Of a stretch of DNA of 64,000 nucleotides, positions 14,022 to 26,218 are shown piece after piece. A model generated the notes under the pieces. It did no database searches, was not told the DNA's origin, and saw nothing but the letters and a program-made list of their open reading frames with translations. Numbering within the stretch: position 1 is the stretch's first letter; each line of letters starts with the position of its first letter. The position numbers and the translations under genes are program-made. This DNA comes from Magallana angulata (lineage: Eukaryota > Mollusca > Bivalvia > Ostreida > Ostreidae): contig NC_069116.1 in the NCBI RefSeq assembly GCF_025612915.1, positions 20,475,001 through 20,539,000 of the forward strand. The letters are read 5' to 3'.

Positions 14022-17000
14022 TCCAATGGTTCTGGAGAAGAAGATGAAAATATCAAAAGTTTATGATGACAACAACAATGGGGACAATGACAACCAATAG
14101 ACTAATTTTTATCAGAAAAGCTGAGCTGAGCCTTTGGCTCAGAAGAGCTAAAATCTTGCCTTCGTTATTCTGATATACATTTATATGAAGTTATAATTAA
14201 ACTTGAGTACAATAAATTTGATTCATAGCAGCAGAAACGCTGAATTAAGTACTTGCATAAACTAAGGACTCTTCAGTATTTCTCATGGAAGAAGATAAAA
14301 ATTATGGAGAGTATTGATATGAGGTGATACATATATAATTATAATATATATTCTTACATACACTGCAATATAAAAAACTTCAATTGTATCAATCAAACAA
14401 CAATATGTGTATCTGCAAGCTGCAATCACTTTCATTTTGGTAGTTTATGTGGGATTATATAAGGGCTTTAGTTCTGACTTTTAAAAAATTTACCAATTAT
14501 AATGATTACAATTTGCAGCAAATATACTAGTCTATTAGAAATTTAAAAATTGTTATAAAAGTATTATGAAAGTTCAACATAACAAAATGCTTTCAATACA
14601 AAAAACACTTATAATTGCAAACTGCATGCAAAAATTGTAAATTTTGAATACTTATTTAAACAACTCAAATATTAATGGTTCAATACTAAGAATATGGAAT
14701 GCCTTACATTACAATACATATACCGGGGGACCGGTATATAGATAGATCTTCAAATGATAAATAGGATTTATTGGTTTGGAGTATGCACTTGAAACTTGTT
14801 TCCTTGTGAATTTTTTTTCTGAAAGAACAAACAAATTTGTCCAGCAAACCCTAGCATCCAAGTTCTTTTTATTTTGTACTAAAATGCTCATCATACATGG
14901 TTTCTTAACTAAGCTGACGTACTTATCCATGTTTTTATGATATGTTCAAGGGCTATGTAATAATTTCAATAAAGCAATGTCAAACAAAAATATGGGTTTT
15001 TTTACCCAGAAAGATTGGGATATTTATAATAATGAAATAATTTCAGATTGGCCTCTGACTTAAGTAAGCTGTAAAGAAAAATCTGAAAGAAAAACTTTTA
15101 AAAATAACTGATATTTATTCTAGAGTTATATTTGTAGAAAATGCTATATTTTATTACAATTTTAAGTATACCTGTTTGTCTTTTGCCATCACTGAAGAAA
15201 CATGAGAAGTTGTACTGGTCACCCCTATCTCCATCTAATCCTTTTAAATGGATGCCTCTATCAGAGTTCTGGAAAAAAAATCAACATCTGGCATTTTATG
15301 CTTGGTTAATAAATTAAAAGTTAATCTTCAATAGAAAAATTAAAATATATCAGTTTCAACTTGCTTCAACATAAAGGGCAATATCATAAAAACCACATAC
15401 AAATGTACATACATAAGAGTACTTCTCTTTACCATAAAACTCATAATTATGAGTTTAAACAATATTTAAATAATGATTTAACAAGAAAACTAACATACTC
15501 CGGCCATATACAAACTCCACAGCAAAAGTATCTAACAAAGTTTAGACCACGACAAAGCCATTTTAAGACACTTTCTATTGAATATTATTGAACTATTGAC
15601 AGTTTCTTAATAATTTGCAACCACATAAAATTGAAAACAGCGTTCTTGTTCAATTTTGAATCGTAATAATTAACTCCATTGTATCACTCAAGTATGAAGT
15701 TCCTGCTATTACTGAGAGAACAGGAAATTTATGGCAGGGCATCATGCACATAAAAAGAAAACATACTTAAAAAACTAACATAAAGTATTCTGTGTACATG
15801 TATTCTGTGAACATTAAATTGATCTATTAAGCTTTGAAAAAGTAACAATGCTGTGAATGTAGCATTCACAGGGCAAACTTAAAATACATCATTCTGTAAA
15901 ACATGCATATTTACATTATTTACCGAATATCTTATTCCTTATTTCGAAAGAAATCTGGATGTGTTCATATATATAGCCACTGATAAAACTTATAACTGAT
16001 GATCTAACCAGTTAATTAATTAAATCAATTTGTTCATGTATGAATATATTCATTCTATTCATAAAAAGATATTGATGGTTCATACAGTTACACCTATGAT
16101 AAATAACACTTACATTTTTAAATTCTGTCTTATTTTTTTAAGAAACTGATGACTACGGTTATCTTTTGCCTGATCAAAGCTACACTTCTCGGACTAAAGT
16201 CAGAATCTTCAATCATTCAGAAAATTTGTCCTCATCATAAGGATACATCTTAATGTGAATATGAAACATTTCAAGAAAAAATCAAAATCAGTTTTAATAA
16301 TGAAGTAATGAAAATTAGTAATTATCACATGTAGAGTAAATGTTACATTGCTGAAACATAAATTGCAGGAGAATAGAGAAAAAAAAATGAAACAGATTTA
16401 TTTCAGAAATTTACGGGGGAAAAAACCTGTAATGGATAAAATATCTATTTTTTGATAAAATATTGAAAGAAACTCCGTCTGGTTACTGGCCAAAAATGTT
16501 ACTCTATTTCAGATTCAGAAAAACTTCCATACACTAGCACTCTGCATTGATTGAAGGCATAGTGTCTTTCCATACTGTTTGTGTCATCTGAACTGTCTGC
16601 TTGCATTAAGCTCTGCATGATTGATTGCCATCGGATAAGCTGGAGTTTTCATAGCATTATAATTCTCTAATGTCAAAACCATCTTTCATAGTCCTGACAA
16701 AGACTTTTTGGCGCAGGTATGATTGCATTCATACATGGTACATATGTAATTTACTTCAAATCATATACTGGTAAATGTAATCATATACCAGATGAATATT
16801 CAGTATAATGATCGAAGCAAAGCTGACTGCCTTCAGTGGCTTGAGAACAAGTGTTACAAGTGATTTCCTGAACTAAGAACAGTTACATGTAATATACAAT
16901 TCTCTACTTGCTTCCAGACACCTTAATTGACACATTTATGTAATGGATATTCCTGAATTAAGAAGAACTCATTAAGTGTCAACTAATTTCTCTCTCACCT

Positions 17001-17109
17001 CCTCATCCTCCTCCTGCAAAATACGAATTTTATCCTCGGCATTTCGATTAACACTTCCGTAGCCATCAAAAGCCTTCACAGCTCCGTTCAGTCCTTTCCT
17101 CTCACTCAT
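1062..17109 (-). CDS. ANO7: Anoctamin-7-like TMEM16 protein, N-terminal half (partial, runs off the left edge)
   Basis: Eleven exons join in frame to 466 residues: 17109-16999, 15268-15172, 13402-13272, 10131-10024, 6520-6384, 3297-3129, 2773-2608, 2369-2279, 1896-1730, 1595-1513 and 1199-1062. All have AG acceptors and GT donors. TMEM16 proteins are membrane channels or phospholipid scramblases; which activity applies here is not visible. Recognition rests on DFVLVYEE (residues 70-77, start of the dimerisation domain), [13 protein letters not shown] (about 131-143), [32 protein letters not shown] and [17 protein letters not shown] leading into TM1 (about 300-332), a Cys-rich loop with [13 protein letters not shown] and FLEYWKRK (TM2, about 376-402), then NPITG-x5-PHFP. 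The wording around [15 protein letters not shown] and RPRPEYAA matches ANO7 better than the other paralogues I remember. The start ATG at 17109 lies just inside an exon whose acceptor implies a 5'UTR intron. The pore-forming and Ca2+-binding helices lie outside the window, so activity cannot be judged. Donor gtctct at 1513 is weak. Confidence 0.9.
3650..4690. repeat. AT-rich degenerate satellite of ATCATA/ATACAAT units
   Basis: About 1 kb consists almost only of variants of TATCATA, TGATACAATAT and ATTATAC on both strands, so short self-complementary words such as TATCATATGATA recur throughout. G+C is very low and any open frame here is a by-product of the repeat. It lies in the intron between anoctamin exons 3297-3129 and 6520-6384. 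Confidence 0.85.
4700..6045 (+). repeat. Tandem-core interspersed element with ~177-bp units, ending CTAA
   Basis: A unit with the landmarks CAGCATC, GCTCAGATTCAGCA, TCAGTATCATAAGA, GCAAGTTTGGTGAAG and TTAACCTGCTCC recurs; GTTTGG-type landmarks fall at 4951, 5109, 5378, 5555, 5732 and 5909, with a regular 177-bp spacing in the right half. The left half holds a longer repeat of about 417 bp (AGCATCCTTGATAAT at about 4736 and 5153). The right end is a GACGCC trinucleotide run followed by GTCTCGGTGAGCTAA. No protein is encoded, so it is probably a non-autonomous element. It sits in an anoctamin intron. Confidence 0.75.
7629..8240 (+). mobile_element. Non-autonomous interspersed element, single-core copy
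   Basis: The left end reads AAGAGGTCCGTGGGC followed by CGCTCACCTGAG; the right end reads GGCTCAGGTGAGCTAA. The ends therefore form a subterminal inverted repeat (CTCACCTGAG / CTCAGGTGAG) and the element stops in CTAA. The interior shares phrases with the copy at 58599-60485, for example TTTGAATCTACACTACCTGA and GTGCCAAGTTTGG. No coding sequence is visible. It may be a Helitron-related or pearl-like bivalve element; the class is not proven. Confidence 0.65.
8250..9980. other. Anoctamin intronic stretch without recognised content
   Basis: AT-rich intron sequence between the exons at 6520 and 10024. The exons on either side join directly in phase, so no exon is required here and I saw none. 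Confidence 0.6.
11600..12200 (+). repeat. Interspersed element with ~160-175 bp tandem core and a terminal short repeat
   Basis: Three degenerate units are recognised by TTCAAGGTCAC at about 11690, 11848 and 12022, each with GTCAAAG or GATCAAAGG, AAGTATGAGCCAGATTGG and ATGACCTT. The end holds a shorter tandem repeat built on ACAGATGGATGAAAGGACAG, period about 34 bp (12126-12190). No protein is encoded. It lies in the anoctamin intron between 13272 and 10131. Confidence 0.65.
13516..14152 (+). mobile_element. Second copy of the AAGAGGCCC...GAGCTAA element
   Basis: It begins ACAAGAGGCCCAGGGACC and ends TTTGGCTCAGAAGAGCTAA. Inside are partial repeats of TTCATTTGAACAAACTTGAAA and GTGCCAAGTTTGGTTAAAA. 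It is homologous to the copies at 7629 and 58599 and lies in the anoctamin intron between exons 15268-15172 and 13402-13272. Confidence 0.65.
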
Positions 17110-17133
17110 GCTGCATCAGGTCTAAGAATCATC

Positions 17134-20100
17134 CTACAATTGAAAGAAATCAATGTGTGGCTAATTCAGAAAAGAGGATTCACACAGAAAAACAATGGGC
17201 TGGCAATCACACGCTGCAGTCTTGAATTCTCCACATCCTTTCTCATTTGTGCAAATGAACCATTTAATTTCAAATGGTCCGGTCCTTCTACTTAACTCAT
17301 GTACATATGACATTTGCAGATGAGATGAATTACAACTGTTTCCATGTGTGTGTTATATAGTAGTTGCTTGAACTAATCATGTAAAGGCTGAATGATATTG
17401 ATAAACTGAATACAATTAACTTCTTTGTCATGCATACATTCCGGGGCTAAACAGTCAATACATTTTATTTACTTTTCAAACCATTTCAATCTCTAGCTAC
17501 ATGTAGGACACATCAAGATCAATTTCACAGTGACATATAACACAATGACATGTAAAATACATCATGATCCTTTCAAGTGTAATATATTGGGGTCATGCAA
17601 TGAACAAACTACAATACATATGTGCTTCTTATTTTCATCTCTTATAAAACACAATCTATACCTGTTGCCTTTGGAGCTTCGTGTATATAATATAAAATAT
17701 ATATGTTACATGTATTTTGCAAACAACAGTATGAAAAGACTCCTGGATATAAACATTTCCTGGACATACAGTTGAAATTTTGCTGGTTTGGCTGTTTAGT
17801 GAAACCACTGCTTCTAACAGTATATATATGTATATAATACCGGTATGGTATATACCATTGATACTGGTGTCAATTCCTCCACTGTATTTTATATTTGTTA
17901 CTTAAATTATGTAATTAACTGTAATGGTATTCCCACTTGATCCCTGATTTAGTAATTAATCTTTATTACAACATGTAGCAACTTAAATTATCTTTTATCT
18001 TATCGTATCATACATTTGAAAGTTCACTTATCAACAGACTTTAAATACTAGTTAATGTATATTTATATGTGCTATAATAAAAGTACTAATAACCTAAAAT
18101 TTAAAAATGAACCACAATATAGTGATCAACAATTTAGTACATTTATAGCAACAATTTTAAAGAAACTATATTGATTATTCTGCTTTCAATATGTCTACCT
18201 CTCCATCTGACACCTGCTAATCAGGGAACGTTGAAGTTTAAAATGGGTTAAATATTGATAATCTTAAACAATAATGTACTGCAAAGATAGCAAGTATCAA
18301 TATCATATGGATTGTTCAGACTATTCCTTTATTTGGAGTGGATTTTAAGACCTAAGAAATTGTGACTATAATGCTAACAACCCTTGGATTTACTGCTGAA
18401 TTTTTTTTTTTGTATGCAAGAATAGCTTAATCAATATCCCACTAACCAATGTACTCGTCATCAATCCTCAGACCATCCATTACATTAACTTTGAACTCAG
18501 TACCTTAAATCTTACTATCGGCACCACTTGAAGTTAATAAATATAGTATTTAGAGTACAACTTGTCAATATAGTTTAAAATATACCTGTATTTCATATGA
18601 CAAAGACCTATTAAATACCTGAAAAGTGCAAGTGATAAGATGCTTATATGCTCCAATTAATGTAATGTAAGTAGAGACACTTCAGGTCAGTGGGTTAAGA
18701 TTTGGTTTTTTAAATTTGTATGGGGGTTTTCATTGTTAACTTCCCCTATATTGCATACTTTTTATATATGTGCATGGGCTTAAACTGAAATGATACCAAC
18801 TATTAAGATTTAGGGTAAATCTTTATGTAGCTAGGCTATGTAAGTTCTCATGATCCCAGTAATAAGAGAATGTACTGTATCATGTTTAACCAACTAGTTT
18901 AGCTTAAATTAGCAAGTCAATTCACTTTCTAGAATATCTTTACAGAATCATCCCCCCCCTCCACCCAAAACATTTTGTTTTTCTTTGCAAATCTTATGGT
19001 TTGTCTGGGGACCAATGTGCATGTACATGTAAAAGACTGATATTTGGTTTCTGTTTGGGTCCTTACACAGCTACATTTAGTATAACAACTGGCCCTCTAG
19101 GTGCAAAGTCAACACTATTTTGACTAAGATCAAGAATTTCCCCACAAGTGTATAGGTTATTGTTACATGATGACATGAGACCATGCATGTATTGGATATA
19201 TTGCATATACGGTACATTTGGCAAGAGTGGTATATACCTGTATGCAAAGCATTTCATAATGAGCAAAATGTTATTGTCATGCAACTGCTTTGTCCAAAGT
19301 TCTTTTAACATTTTCATGCACTGTATGCATCACGTTTTTGCATATGAATTGGCAGTTCAGTCAGCATTTTTTTTGTTCAGAAAAGATAAAATGACCACTG
19401 GCACCAAAACACTGGGCTTTCATCAAACCACTGTTTGAGGCATACTGTTATCAATTCTTACTTTGTGATGAATCATACATGAGGGCAAAATTAACCTAGT
19501 TTACAACCACTTTATTGTAATTTAACTGGTGTTTGACCCATGGTGTGTAACTCACTACAAAAGTCTTTTATTGACCTTTAGTGAACTATAATGGCCTAAG
19601 ACCATTTCTTGCATTTCAGTACAATTTCTGGCTAGTGCATTGTTACATCATTTTATCAACGCATAAACTCTATATATGTACGAAAAATGTTGTATGGGTA
19701 ACAATGCACTGGCCAAAAATGGTGCTTGGTGAGAATTGTTCTTAAACCAGTATAGAGGCATTACAAGTATGCTTAAAACAGCTAGGTAAATACCTATGGT
19801 GTTCAACTGTTTCTCAATGCAATATTGTCCACATCTACAGACTAAATCTTAGAGGAAATGAAACAAGTCTGCAGGACCAAAGCTTAGAACACAGTACAAG
19901 TAGAATGAACAAGCATTTGTTAACAACCTAACGATATCAAAATCCCTTAAATTGAAAAAAAAAATAATGTTCGTTCATTGTCTTGACATACTATACTGCT
20001 ATCATTGTTTGTACTACAGTACACATGGTACAGTTCAGTCAGGTTATGTTATGAAGTATACTGTAAAGCTGCTTGCGCAATGCAGAATCCTACTGTACCT

Positions 20101-20297
20101 GATGGGCCAGGGAAACGCATAACATTTTAATTATTCAAAATATTTCATATGCAAATGGCCAGATTACTCAGTAATCGCATATTCTATCGATCAAGAGCAT
20201 ATATATCTATCAATAAACTCCATGAACCCAAACATAGTAACAGTGAAATAATGTCGAAATGGATAGTATGATAGTAAATTTTGAAAAATGCTCTTAC
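17134..20297. other. Presumed first intron of the anoctamin gene
   Basis: AT-rich sequence between the candidate leader-exon donor and the acceptor of the first coding exon. I see no long frame with protein character, no tRNA and no clear mobile element. Open frames of 80-96 codons near 19.1-19.4 kb overlap on opposite strands and look like chance. Confidence 0.45.
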
Positions 20298-20520
20298 CTT
20301 TTCATGCTCATTGAGTCCCCAAAGTAACTTTTGTAAGCTTTTGAAAGATAATTTACCGTGTTTTCATTATTGTTACCCACACAATGTCCAAGCATAACAA
20401 AGAATTTAAAGGTTTACACGTAGGCTCTCAATGCGAAGGACTCTATTTCTCGAACGACGTCTGCTTGAAGAAGATTCCGAATGTCAATCCATTCGGGTGT
20501 CACATGTACCCCTCAAAGTA
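20298..20520 (-). other. Candidate 5'UTR exon and promoter region of the anoctamin gene
   Basis: The first coding exon of the anoctamin gene is preceded by an acceptor at about 17133 (TTGTAG|GATGATT), so a leader exon is expected upstream. Reading the minus strand, CATGAAAAG|gtaagag gives a strong donor with its last exonic base at 20298. The stretch from about 20430 to 20700 is richer in CpG than its surroundings, as expected near a transcription start. The 5' end at 20520 is arbitrary. This is inference from splice-site sequence only. Confidence 0.35.
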
Positions 20521-20823
20521 CAACAAAATGTATTAAAGAGCCCTACCTGAATATTTACGCCAGTGCAGATCAATCGATAAGCTCGCGACGGATGTATCAG
20601 AGATGGAAATCGATCGAGGTTTAGACAGGGATGAAATAATTCATTTCACCCAGCCTCACCGTGGATTTAGAACCATAGATAATCCGATTGTCGGAATGGG
20701 CGGATCCAGTAGATTTTTTCATTGCCCCTGGATTTATTTATTTATCACGAACAAAATCCGGACCCGTTTAAAATGGAATAGGTCCATTTTTAGTTTTAAT
20801 TAATATCAATGACAGGTCAACCT

Positions 20824-20825
<2 letters not shown>

Positions 20826-20890
<65 letters not shown>
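20826..20890. repeat. (AG)n microsatellite
   Basis: About 65 bp of uninterrupted AG dinucleotides. Confidence 0.95.
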
Positions 20891-20894
<4 letters not shown>

Positions 20895-20944
20895 CTCAAT
20901 TTTCCAAAACTTATTTTTCCGATACGAATAGGGCCACATTAAAA

Positions 20945-21020
20945 AAATATATTTAATCTCAAGATAACGAGAAAAGATCTCGTTATTACGAGTTAATTAT
21001 CTCATAATTACGAGAAAATA
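20945..21020. repeat. Short array of palindromic CTCGTTAT/ATAACGAG words
   Basis: Self-complementary words of the type ATCTCGTTATTACGAGTTA recur at a spacing of roughly 20-26 bp. The same word family forms the longer array at 35765-36010. Confidence 0.6.
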
Positions 21021-21029
21021 TCTTGTGAT

Positions 21030-23340
21030 AAAATGCATACAGTACATGTAGTACGTGGTTATTATTTGATTTTTTTATTGTGAAAAAATACATATATCAT
21101 AAGCGTTCCTCAGTCATCAGATCCAGACCTCCAAGTCGGTTGGTTCACAATTTCATGAACCATAAGTTGTTAGAACTTGCTACCGATCGATTTGATAAAT
21201 TTCGATTTTATAAAATATGTTCAAACCAACCAATTACTTAAAAAAAAAAATCAAGTCCACTTGTCGTGTATATTTGACCGACCTTTAACATTTGTTTTAT
21301 GAGAAAGAAAATTGTACGATACGGATGATAGATATCACATAGATTTCTGCATCATTAACTCTATGTTAGCGTAAATGAATCTGTAAACCAAGGTATATTT
21401 ATATATGAATTCAGCAAATAATTACAGATACATTTACATTTTACCCTCCATCCCCGTACTTTTATTCTATGATTGAAGATTAAGGGAGGGGGATCTCAAA
21501 ATATTTCAGAAATAACTTCCTGCCTGACCTTTGAGGATTTCCATACTGTGCCACATTCGACCTAACGTACCAGACTATATCAATGCGACCGCCGTATACT
21601 ATAGGGCATTGCTTGATCTAAAAACAAGGAGACGTATAATGATTTATAATATGTATTTGTAAATTGTATTTTGTGCATATCAGAGTTTATTTGCTTCAAG
21701 AAAATTATAGGGTGGACGGAAACTAAAATAATGATAAATACATGTACCTGCATAAATTCAAAGAAGTCTCCTGCACACAAGTATCTTTAGGCGATCCATG
21801 AACATAATGCTGACCATAAATTTGTATATCCCTCCAAGCATCCGGATTAATCCCTCAAACAAGATGATACATTCATTTGTTGATTGTGTGGATAAAATTC
21901 TATAAATCATGGAAACCAGTCCTCCATGAATTGCATACTTAATTATTTTTTTAATACGATATTTAAATCAAAATTTTATTATTCGATCAAAGTCTGAATC
22001 TATATAGGTGTGAATGTGACTATAGTGTAGACTCAACATGAATGTTTAGTCTAGATGAATGCTGCATTTGTTTAGTCATTCGTTTGTTTATCTGTGTATC
22101 GGTCCATTTCACGGAGTACAATGTATGTGTTATTCCAGTCCGGGAAATCTGGCCAAGTAAGGTTCAGTGTACATTACTGTCGTCTATTGAAAGTACTTCT
22201 ATGTTATTTTATGTCTCATAAAAAAACCCTCTGTCTTTGTGTGTGTGTGTGTGGGGGGGGGGGGGGGTTATTGGTCAAAAGTATTTCATAGTAAATACAT
22301 ATAAGATATATCACGTCGTATTTTTGTTAATTGCCTGTGTGGGTATATGAATGCAAAATGTGTATGTAATTTTTTACAAAGAAATGTATTTACAGTTATC
22401 CACTATCCATAATAATTAGTTAATTAATAGCCACTGCCCAAACAAAACTATACCCCATTGTTCGTTTGTATGATTTATACAAAATTAAAGTAGAGTGTAG
22501 TTTTGTATGGGTAATAGATAACTCGGTAACATCTTTGAAACAGTCATCCGTCACATTATATTATAGTATACATGTACATCAAATTCGTTTGCATATCACA
22601 TATTGGCAAGCAAAACGGTGCAGAAACACTGGTACACGTAGCAATTTCCTGCTTTAAAATACAAGTAAAGAATGCACTGCATGCCATTTCAATATTTATT
22701 TTTAAAAAATCTCTCGTCATTTCTGACACATCTCTTAAAGAAGAAGACGTTTCTCCAACGAAGATTTATCTATCAACTTGGAAAATTATTTCTTTTGAAA
22801 AGAAATGAGTTTTATTTTAAGAAAAATCTATTTGATTGTAGTAGGTATATCTATGCGATAAAGAGACACTTAATGTAATTAAATAAAGTTATTGTACATG
22901 TATGTAAGAAAGAGCGGACAAGAGAACTTTGTTGTTGTAGAACTTGTGTAGAATCATTTTGACTAGTTTCAATAAATAGTATTAAATAGAATTTAAATAT
23001 ATTTTTTTATGCAAACGTTAGAAATGCTTTAAAACACTTTAAAAAAAGAATAAGTGTACACTGTATCTTTTTTCCAAGTGACATATCTTATAAGAAAAGA
23101 AAAAAAATAATGTCTCTTAAATGTAAAAGTAATATTTCTTAAAACAAAATATCTAAAGGGATATCTTTTAACGATGGCTAATACACTTTTCGTAGTGAAA
23201 GATATTTCAATTTAAAAGCATTCTTAGCTTTAGGCATATTATTATATTTTTTAAAGTTAAAGAGGTTATCTGTTTTCGTTGTTTATGTAAGTAGTATTTC
23301 TCCTTGTACAGTTTGCGACATTTAAACTTTACAGGAGTTT
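21030..23340. other. Intergenic DNA, nothing recognised
   Basis: AT-rich sequence with a GT run plus poly-G tract at about 22239-22267. No frame has convincing protein character. Confidence 0.5.
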
Positions 23341-23358
23341 TCTCGCTTATATCAGAGA

Positions 23359-23361
<3 letters not shown>

Positions 23362-23439
<78 letters not shown>
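23362..23439. repeat. (AG)n microsatellite
   Basis: About 78 bp of uninterrupted AG dinucleotides. Translated on the opposite strand it gives a meaningless Leu-Ser run. Confidence 0.95.
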
Positions 23440-23442
<3 letters not shown>

Positions 23443-23499
23443 ACATGAAATAGAGCCATACTGACTGTTGAGTTTACATAAAAAAAATTGAATGATCAT

Positions 23500-24365
23500 G
23501 GAGTTGGTCCCCCCCCCCCCCTCATTTGGGAGTATGTAAAAAAATATAATGAAAATGAACAAAAAAAAAGAAATTAAGAGGGGGATTGAAAATTGATGTT
23601 CTAATTGGTTTTTTTTGGGGGGGGGGAGTTTAATTATTTTTCCTTTTTTGGGGGGGGCTTGTCAAGATTTTTTGGATGAGGTTGCCTCCCCCATTGTAAA
23701 TAAAAGATGCTACGTGCCTGTAAATGCACTTTTTACTTAACTGAATTAAAATTCAAATAGCCATAACAAATAAAGTGACATCCGGTCCTCGTATTCAGAG
23801 AACACGTAAGATGACCCTTATTTGCATGACCTCCGGTCTGTCTATGGCTATAGTACCTCCGTTCCACTTTTTAAAGATTGTATAAGGCGACTTCCGGTCT
23901 GTGACTTTGATAGAATACATTAGATGCCATCCGGTTTCCGCATTGATAGAATACAGTAAATGACCTTGTATTGACAGTACACATAAATGCACATAAATGA
24001 TCTTGAAATCAATTTTTCAAAAAATATTGCTATTCGTAAATTTTTTGACTGAACAAAATGAAAATAAAGCGGAGTTTGAAATGAATTTAATAAGCTTTTT
24101 CTCGCAGCAAACAATGTTTTTACATATAAAAAAAGTAAATTAACATAGAGTTGCCCCCCCCCCCCCAATTTAAAATGGAATTGAAAGGGGGGCAATTAAC
24201 AGTGAAATTGATGTTATATGACGTTATAGGTAACAACCCCCCCCCCCCCCCCTCGGATTAATATTATAATGGATTTTAGAAGTTTCCTATTTTTATTCGC
24301 TTGTCAAGATTTTTTGGGTGAGTTTGGCCCTCCAATAATTTCAAAAACGATGCTACGTGCCTGCT
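23500..24365. repeat. Direct repeat with poly-C/poly-G tracts around a CCGGT-containing degenerate array
   Basis: CTTGTCAAGATTTTTTGG followed about 40 bp later by GATGCTACGTGCCTG occurs at 23658-23721 and again at 24300-24363, so a unit of about 640 bp is present twice or flanks an insertion. Between them, at 23770-23960, a degenerate series repeats ATGACnTCCGGTCTGT and TTGATAGAATACA. Several homopolymer C or G runs of 10-17 bp punctuate the region. No coding sequence is seen. Confidence 0.55.
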
Positions 24366-25570
24366 GTATTCTTAGTTATCGTCGTGTATATATAATATAA
24401 CCATCTAACACAACTACAAGCAACCACCAACAAAATGTACTTTTATTAAAATAGCATCTCTATTTCCTGTAGCAGAATTAAATGAAAAGCATGTACTTGG
24501 TTTTTTATTTTGATCAAATCAAATATATAAGGGTTGTGGGAGAAAGTACTATCGATGGCAAGAGAACAAGATTCCCAGCATTATCAATTTGATATATATT
24601 CATATTTGTCAAAATATAATGCATGGGCACATATTTTTTTTTTATTTAACAGATATACATAGCATGTACAATGTAAGTCAAAACTGGTAATTTATTAATC
24701 TTACAGTTAGTACGAAACACGTATATGCAAATAATACTCTATGTATCCACAAACTAGTGGGGTTGTTTCCCTTTCACGTGAAGGCAAGTTTTGGCGTAGT
24801 TTCATCCTATATACATGTAAAATACATGTATGGCAATATATTCAGCCTCCTAAAATCTGGAACAATGGCGTCTCTAGGACCTGGTTGGTTTCTTGAAGAA
24901 GAAGGTCAACCTAAAAACAAGTGATGTTTTTGAGTTTTCGTTTAAACTTTAAAAAATCAAAGTCAGTGTATATCTGATAATTTGAATACGTTAACAATTT
25001 CCTCTGCAGCGCTGTATTCATTATGCACATGACTTGGAACAGAGAACAGTAATGTCGAAAAATTAATCACAAGATTCGTAAATTGTATCGATTCCGAAAC
25101 TGCAAATTTCTCTGTGTGGATATTCACATGACATAGCACAATTTTTCTTCTCGTAAATTCACAGGCTTTGTTTTGCCTCGAACTACAACGACGCAACGTG
25201 ATTGCCGTCTATATTTCTATGGTCGACAAACAACAGATATTTGACGGACACATGACGGACATAACGTCTTTTTCTTTATTTTTTTCTTTTATTTATTAGC
25301 ATACACAACATGTACAAAATGTTTGGTTAATTATGTTTTTAATTTTTATAAGTATATAATATAAAATAAAGACATAGTATTTTTATTTTTTATATCGCAT
25401 TCTATATTCAATTTGGCTCTTAATGACAGTGACTGTATGTACCAGTCTCGAGCATAACGACCGTCGGTCTTATATACAGCGTCCTTGAAGTAATATACTA
25501 AAACATTTTACTATTTTCGTAATTTAAACTAAATCAAACTAAGTTTAAGTAATTTTACTTCAACATACGA
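24366..25570. other. Intergenic DNA with one short start-like frame
   Basis: No supported gene. A 19-codon frame at about 24864-24923 (plus strand, beginning MASLGPGWFLEEEGQ) sits in a plausible start context but ends quickly and has no convincing donor. Confidence 0.4.
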
Positions 25571-25604
25571 ACATGTTTTAAAGCTTTTGGAAAGATAAAA
25601 ATTG

Positions 25605-25685
25605 TAAAAGCACCAGCGGGAATCGAACTCATGACTTTCAGATTTGTAGTCAACGCTCTAACCTATTGCGCTCAGTTTTGGGAAA
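25605..25685 (-). pseudogene. tRNA-Cys-like sequence (SINE head or tRNA pseudogene)
   Basis: The minus strand reads GGTTAGAGCGTTGACTACAAA and then GAGTTCGATTCCCGC. These resemble the D-arm/A box, an anticodon arm with loop CTACAAA (ACA where tRNA-Cys has GCA), and the T-arm/B box. The anticodon stem pairs poorly, so it is probably not a working tRNA. The flanking sequence (GAAAGAAA, ATTATA, TTTATT, AGGAAGT) recurs at 28.8 kb beside a second tRNA-like sequence. Confidence 0.5.
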
Positions 25686-25699
25686 GAAAAAAATTATAA

Positions 25700-26218
25700 A
25701 ATTATACTTGATTTTATTGTTTATTTCAATAGGAAGTGCATCACAAAAAGAAGGCTCCATTATTACATTTAAATACCCATACAATATAGGTTTTATTACT
25801 CTCAACGGACCCCATACTACCAGAAATTGAGATGAAACAAAAACTGGGGTATTTCTTTGTAAAGTGCGACATGAAGATAAATTAAATCTTTTTTATGTAC
25901 ACTTAGAGACTTTGTACACGATTATACAGCTCTATTTGCTTGTTTGGCACCAGAGGAATGTGTTCTTTTGATACATTTTAAATATCAATCAAAATTTTTA
26001 AAAAAGTGCTTTCATGTAAAAAAAAATATCATTACTGTGAGTTTAAATTAAAATGCAGACTACACAAAGTTGTTAATCGTCGCCACGCACTGGAGGAAGA
26101 GGAAGTCACATTCTACATTGGACCAAAGACGCCAAACAGTATAACAAACCAGCGACATTAATGATAACGATATAATGGTAAAAATTCAAATATATTGTCA
26201 ATTTTTCGTCTTTCGTGA
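25700..26218. other. 3' flank of the first LRR membrane-protein gene
   Basis: AT-rich sequence; no gene of its own is seen. The end nearest 26218 is the probable 3'UTR of the minus-strand gene ending at 26219. Confidence 0.5.

Noticed and set aside
20603-20803. 66-codon plus-strand frame in a CpG-richer stretch
   Set aside because: It lies in the likely promoter region of the anoctamin gene and has no protein features.
23347-23562. Leu-Ser rich frame
   Set aside because: Translation of the (AG)n microsatellite plus a poly-C run.
24864-24923. Short start-like frame MASLGPGWFLEEEGQ
   Set aside because: It ends after 19 codons, has no good donor and no downstream partner exon that I could see.
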